64,000 nucleotides of DNA from Gemmatimonadales bacterium (GTDB taxonomy: Bacteria; Krumholzibacteriota; Krumholzibacteriia; LZORAL124-64-63), in contig JAHOYV010000003.1 of the NCBI GenBank assembly GCA_019038745.1, forward strand, positions 62,001 to 126,000. Reading direction: 5' to 3'. Shown here piece after piece: positions 61,860 to 64,000 of this stretch; positions within the stretch are counted from its first letter, which is position 1, and every line of letters starts with the position of its first letter. The translations under genes were made by a program, and so were the position numbers. A model generated the notes under the pieces. The model was not told where the DNA came from, searched no databases, and saw only the letters and a list, made by a program, of their open reading frames with translations.

Positions 61860-63332
61860 CTACTTCAGCAGAGTCACCGTGCGGGCGGCGAAGCCCTCCT
61901 TATCCTGAATGGTTACCCGATAAAGGCCGGCTGACAGGGAACGCCCCGCCTGGTCACAACCCTCGAAGTGGAACCGGGCTAAACCGGAGGAATCAAGAAT
62001 CAGGGAATCGCCCAGGAGCCGGCGACCTCGCAGATCCACCACCTGGACCTGGACTCGGCTTCCGGGTGATCCGGAAATATCGAGCGATGACCGGGGATTG
62101 CAGGGATTGGGATAGGCGTGGGCCAAGTGCAGCCGGCCGGCCGCAGGCACCGGTCCTACCATCGGTGTGGAAGCGCTTTTGGACGGCAGAATGAACTGGT
62201 AGGGAGGCAGTCCCGTGGGAATCGAACCCGTGGTCAATTCGGCCCCGCTGGCCGTGTCGAAAACGCGCAAACCCGACGCGCCCATGGTCCGGTCGGCCAG
62301 ATAGAGTTGGAATTCCCCATCGAAGGCAAGATCAGCGTGGACGTAACCGCTGCCGTTATCCAGAACCGTAACCTGCCCGGTGGTCAGATTCACTTTGCGC
62401 AAGCTGGTAATGAACGAGGAATTGCTGACCAGGATGTGCACCGAGCCTGAGCCTGTCCCGGTAAAACCGACAATATCCCCTTCCAAATCCGTTTCGGTTA
62501 CAAGGTAGCCCGTACTGACTCCCGCCAGGGAATCCACCTGCTCCAGCCCCCCGTCCTGCAGTCCGTAATAGCCCACGCACCCTACTCGCAGGAAAGGGTT
62601 ATCCGTTCCGTTGGGGGACACCTCGATCCGGGTGTATGGATTACCGCCTTGCAACTCGATGGGCTGAATTCCCGACAACCCAGGATCCATGTCCATCCAT
62701 TTTTCCTCGGCCATGTCGAAAACCAACAGGGCTCCCGGTCCGGAGGGCGAATAGTAATTGTCGCGGTCTAATTTCTGGCAAGTGATATACAGACGGTCGC
62801 CAAGCGCCTGCATCCCGGCCGTTTCCGGAAGCCCGTCCGCATCAGCGAAAGAGGAAGTATCGAAGGATTCGAGAATTTGTTCCGTCTGCACATCCACCTT
62901 CAGCAACACGGCCCGGTCATAGCAACTGATGTAGGCCTCACCCTGGGAGTCGAACGCTATATCCTGTGGATTGAGCCCCGAGCCCAGGCTGAATTCCTTG
63001 ACCAGCGAGAAACCTGTTTCCGGATCGTAAACCTGAATGGAATTGGTCGTTCCGCGCCCGACCACATATACCCTGCCGTCGTGGTACCGGCCGCCCGGAT
63101 CGCCGGGAATGGTGGCAAGGTCCCCGCTGACGATCCAGGGGGACTCCCCGGAAAAGGCCCGTACCCGGCCGAAGGTGCTGTAGTCGGTGGTGAGGATCCA
63201 GCCTGAATCCAACGCAACGGCCGGCAAGGAAGCTACGCCACACAGGCAGACCCCCAACACAATTGCGAAGTTCAACAAGCGGTTCCTGCGGAAGATCCCG
63301 AGACGGGTTATCGAGATTGTTGTTACAATCAT
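61860..63332 (-). CDS. secreted beta-propeller protein with C-terminal sorting tail
   Basis: 490 residues: signal peptide (core LLNFAIVLGVCLCGVASLPA), then about 350 residues of YVTN/SMP-30-like beta-propeller blades (YHDGRVYVVGRGTTNSIQVY; PQDIAFDSQGEAYISCYDR; VHADLAFDGEFQLYLADRT). A C-terminal module of about 80 residues (AYPNPCNPRSS, VQVVDLRGRRL, SAGLYRVTI, ending RTVTLLK) is of the FlgD/T9SS-tail type. Beta-propellers like this often act as extracellular binding proteins. It lies 59 bp before the TonB-dependent receptor stop on the same strand. Confidence 0.85.
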   Translation of the reverse strand: MIVTTISITRLGIFRRNRLLNFAIVLGVCLCGVASLPAVALDSGWILTTDYSTFGRVRAFSGESPWIVSGDLATIPGDPGGRYHDGRVYVVGRGTTNSIQVYDPETGFSLVKEFSLGSGLNPQDIAFDSQGEAYISCYDRAVLLKVDVQTEQILESFDTSSFADADGLPETAGMQALGDRLYITCQKLDRDNYYSPSGPGALLVFDMAEEKWMDMDPGLSGIQPIELQGGNPYTRIEVSPNGTDNPFLRVGCVGYYGLQDGGLEQVDSLAGVSTGYLVTETDLEGDIVGFTGTGSGSVHILVSNSSFITSLRKVNLTTGQVTVLDNGSGYVHADLAFDGEFQLYLADRTMGASGLRVFDTASGAELTTGSIPTGLPPYQFILPSKSASTPMVGPVPAAGRLHLAHAYPNPCNPRSSLDISGSPGSRVQVQVVDLRGRRLLGDSLILDSSGLARFHFEGCDQAGRSLSAGLYRVTIQDKEGFAARTVTLLK

Positions 63333-63391
63333 GTCTCCTCCTTTTTCCTTTCCCCACCCTTTTGAAGGATGCTCCAGATTTCCGTTTTAGC

Positions 63392-64000
63392 TTATTTTCT
63401 CAGTCGAAAAGCTAGATGCACCGACCGTCCAGGCAGAGGAAATCCCTCCAGATCATGGGTCCGATTGTCAGTCAGGTTCATCAGCTCCAACTCGGTGGTC
63501 AGTTGTCCGCCTGAGCCAAACAATTTGCCCTGCCATTGATCCGACCAATTCCAACCCACAGCCACATTGGCCGTCACTCTGGCCTGGGGACTGTTCAAAT
63601 CCGTGTTGTATCGATCCCGAAAGTTCCGACTTACTCCGACCAGCTCCAGCCTGGGCCGCCAGCCACCTATCGGGCGAACCAATTGAAACCAGGCTTGTGT
63701 ATCGGGCAGGTAAGGTAAGGATTTCCCATCGTATTCCGGCAACCCGCTACGATCCCTTGCCTGTTGCAGGGTCAGGTTTCCGCGCAAGTTCATTCGGCCG
63801 GGCAACCGCAGCCTTGCCTCCAGTTCCAGTCCGGTTGTTCTTGAGGCCCCTGCATTCAAGGCCTTGCTCGTACCCATGCTGTTCTGGACATAGACGATCG
63901 TTTGTTTTGTGTCCGCCCGGAAAAGCGCCACGCGGGTTGAAAACTCCCCGCCGGCCGTTCGCATTCCCAGGGCCAGATCGGAGGCTGATATCTCTTCCGG
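63392..64000 (-). CDS. TonB-dependent outer-membrane receptor, C-terminal part (cut by the window)
   Basis: The last 202 residues of an outer-membrane beta-barrel; the frame is open to base 64000, so the N-terminus with signal and plug is outside. TonB-receptor features: FRADTKQTIVYVQNSMG, RTTGLELEARLRLPG, NLRGNLTLQQARD, PYLPDTQAWFQL and the final strand SVHLAFRLRK with a terminal basic residue. It imports a siderophore, vitamin (perhaps B12) or glycan; the substrate cannot be told from this piece. It and the beta-propeller gene are neighbours in the same direction and may form a uptake pair. Confidence 0.85.
   Translation of the reverse strand, partial: PEEISASDLALGMRTAGGEFSTRVALFRADTKQTIVYVQNSMGTSKALNAGASRTTGLELEARLRLPGRMNLRGNLTLQQARDRSGLPEYDGKSLPYLPDTQAWFQLVRPIGGWRPRLELVGVSRNFRDRYNTDLNSPQARVTANVAVGWNWSDQWQGKLFGSGGQLTTELELMNLTDNRTHDLEGFPLPGRSVHLAFRLRK

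Overview
The window looks like one contiguous piece of a Gram-negative bacterial chromosome. It carries outer-membrane proteins (a porin-like barrel and the end of a TonB-dependent receptor), many lipobox lipoproteins, an ECF sigma factor, Rex, FabH and TetR. Three large secreted proteins (M14 carboxypeptidase, M1 aminopeptidase, beta-propeller) end in a C-terminal 'YPNP...G.Y' beta-sandwich tail of the FlgD/T9SS sorting type. That tail, several lipoproteins of unknown role and the mix of metabolic genes suggest an uncultured member of the FCB superphylum (for example Krumholzibacteriota, Eisenbacteria or Latescibacterota-like). This placement is inference. I saw no rRNA, tRNA, IS element, phage gene or CRISPR array.

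Layout. 0.1-1.7 kb: cysS with an unusual zinc-ribbon insertion. 1.9-5.2 kb: a metal-uptake cluster (small His/Cys protein, outer-membrane barrel, ZnuA-like binding protein, ZnuB-like permease) with no ATPase gene. 5.2-13.0 kb: a methylmalonyl-CoA mutase locus (mutA, mutB, an HDOD signalling protein, meaB). 13.3-18.4 kb: three tandem paralogous lipoproteins with SUMF1/FGE-type C-terminal domains, each behind the same promoter motif. 18.5-24.8 kb: a FadR-like TetR repressor divergent from a fadN-fadA-fadE beta-oxidation operon, with a textbook promoter and palindromic operator between them. 25-34.7 kb: a DUF4382-type lipoprotein, a Met/Cys gamma-lyase-family PLP enzyme, M14 carboxypeptidase, a phosphohexomutase, LemA and partner, and an AtuA-like protein. 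34.8-38.2 kb: a 1111-residue GH13 protein. 38.6-49.2 kb: a small secreted protein, oligopeptidase B, a methyltransferase, a DUF4932-like metalloprotease, a phosphoglycolate phosphatase-like HAD, a sodium symporter, a SPOR protein, fabH and rex.

49.5-52.9 kb holds the most striking element: a translationally coupled gatE-gatD pair, the glutamyl-tRNA(Gln) amidotransferase type regarded as archaeal, inside a plainly bacterial context. 53-64 kb: a tiny secreted peptide, M1 aminopeptidase, a TrkA-type potassium channel protein, a DUF1573 / Cys-less rhodanese / MauE-DoxX / ferredoxin cluster, YbjQ, an overlapping ATR - ECF sigma - anti-sigma operon, a secreted beta-propeller and a truncated TonB receptor.

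Several parts fit together. FadNAE breaks down fatty acids. MutAB with MeaB channels propionyl/methylmalonyl-CoA to succinyl-CoA. The cobalamin adenosyltransferase at 61 kb could supply its cofactor. The secreted peptidases, PLP lyase and symporter suggest a lifestyle using proteins and lipids.
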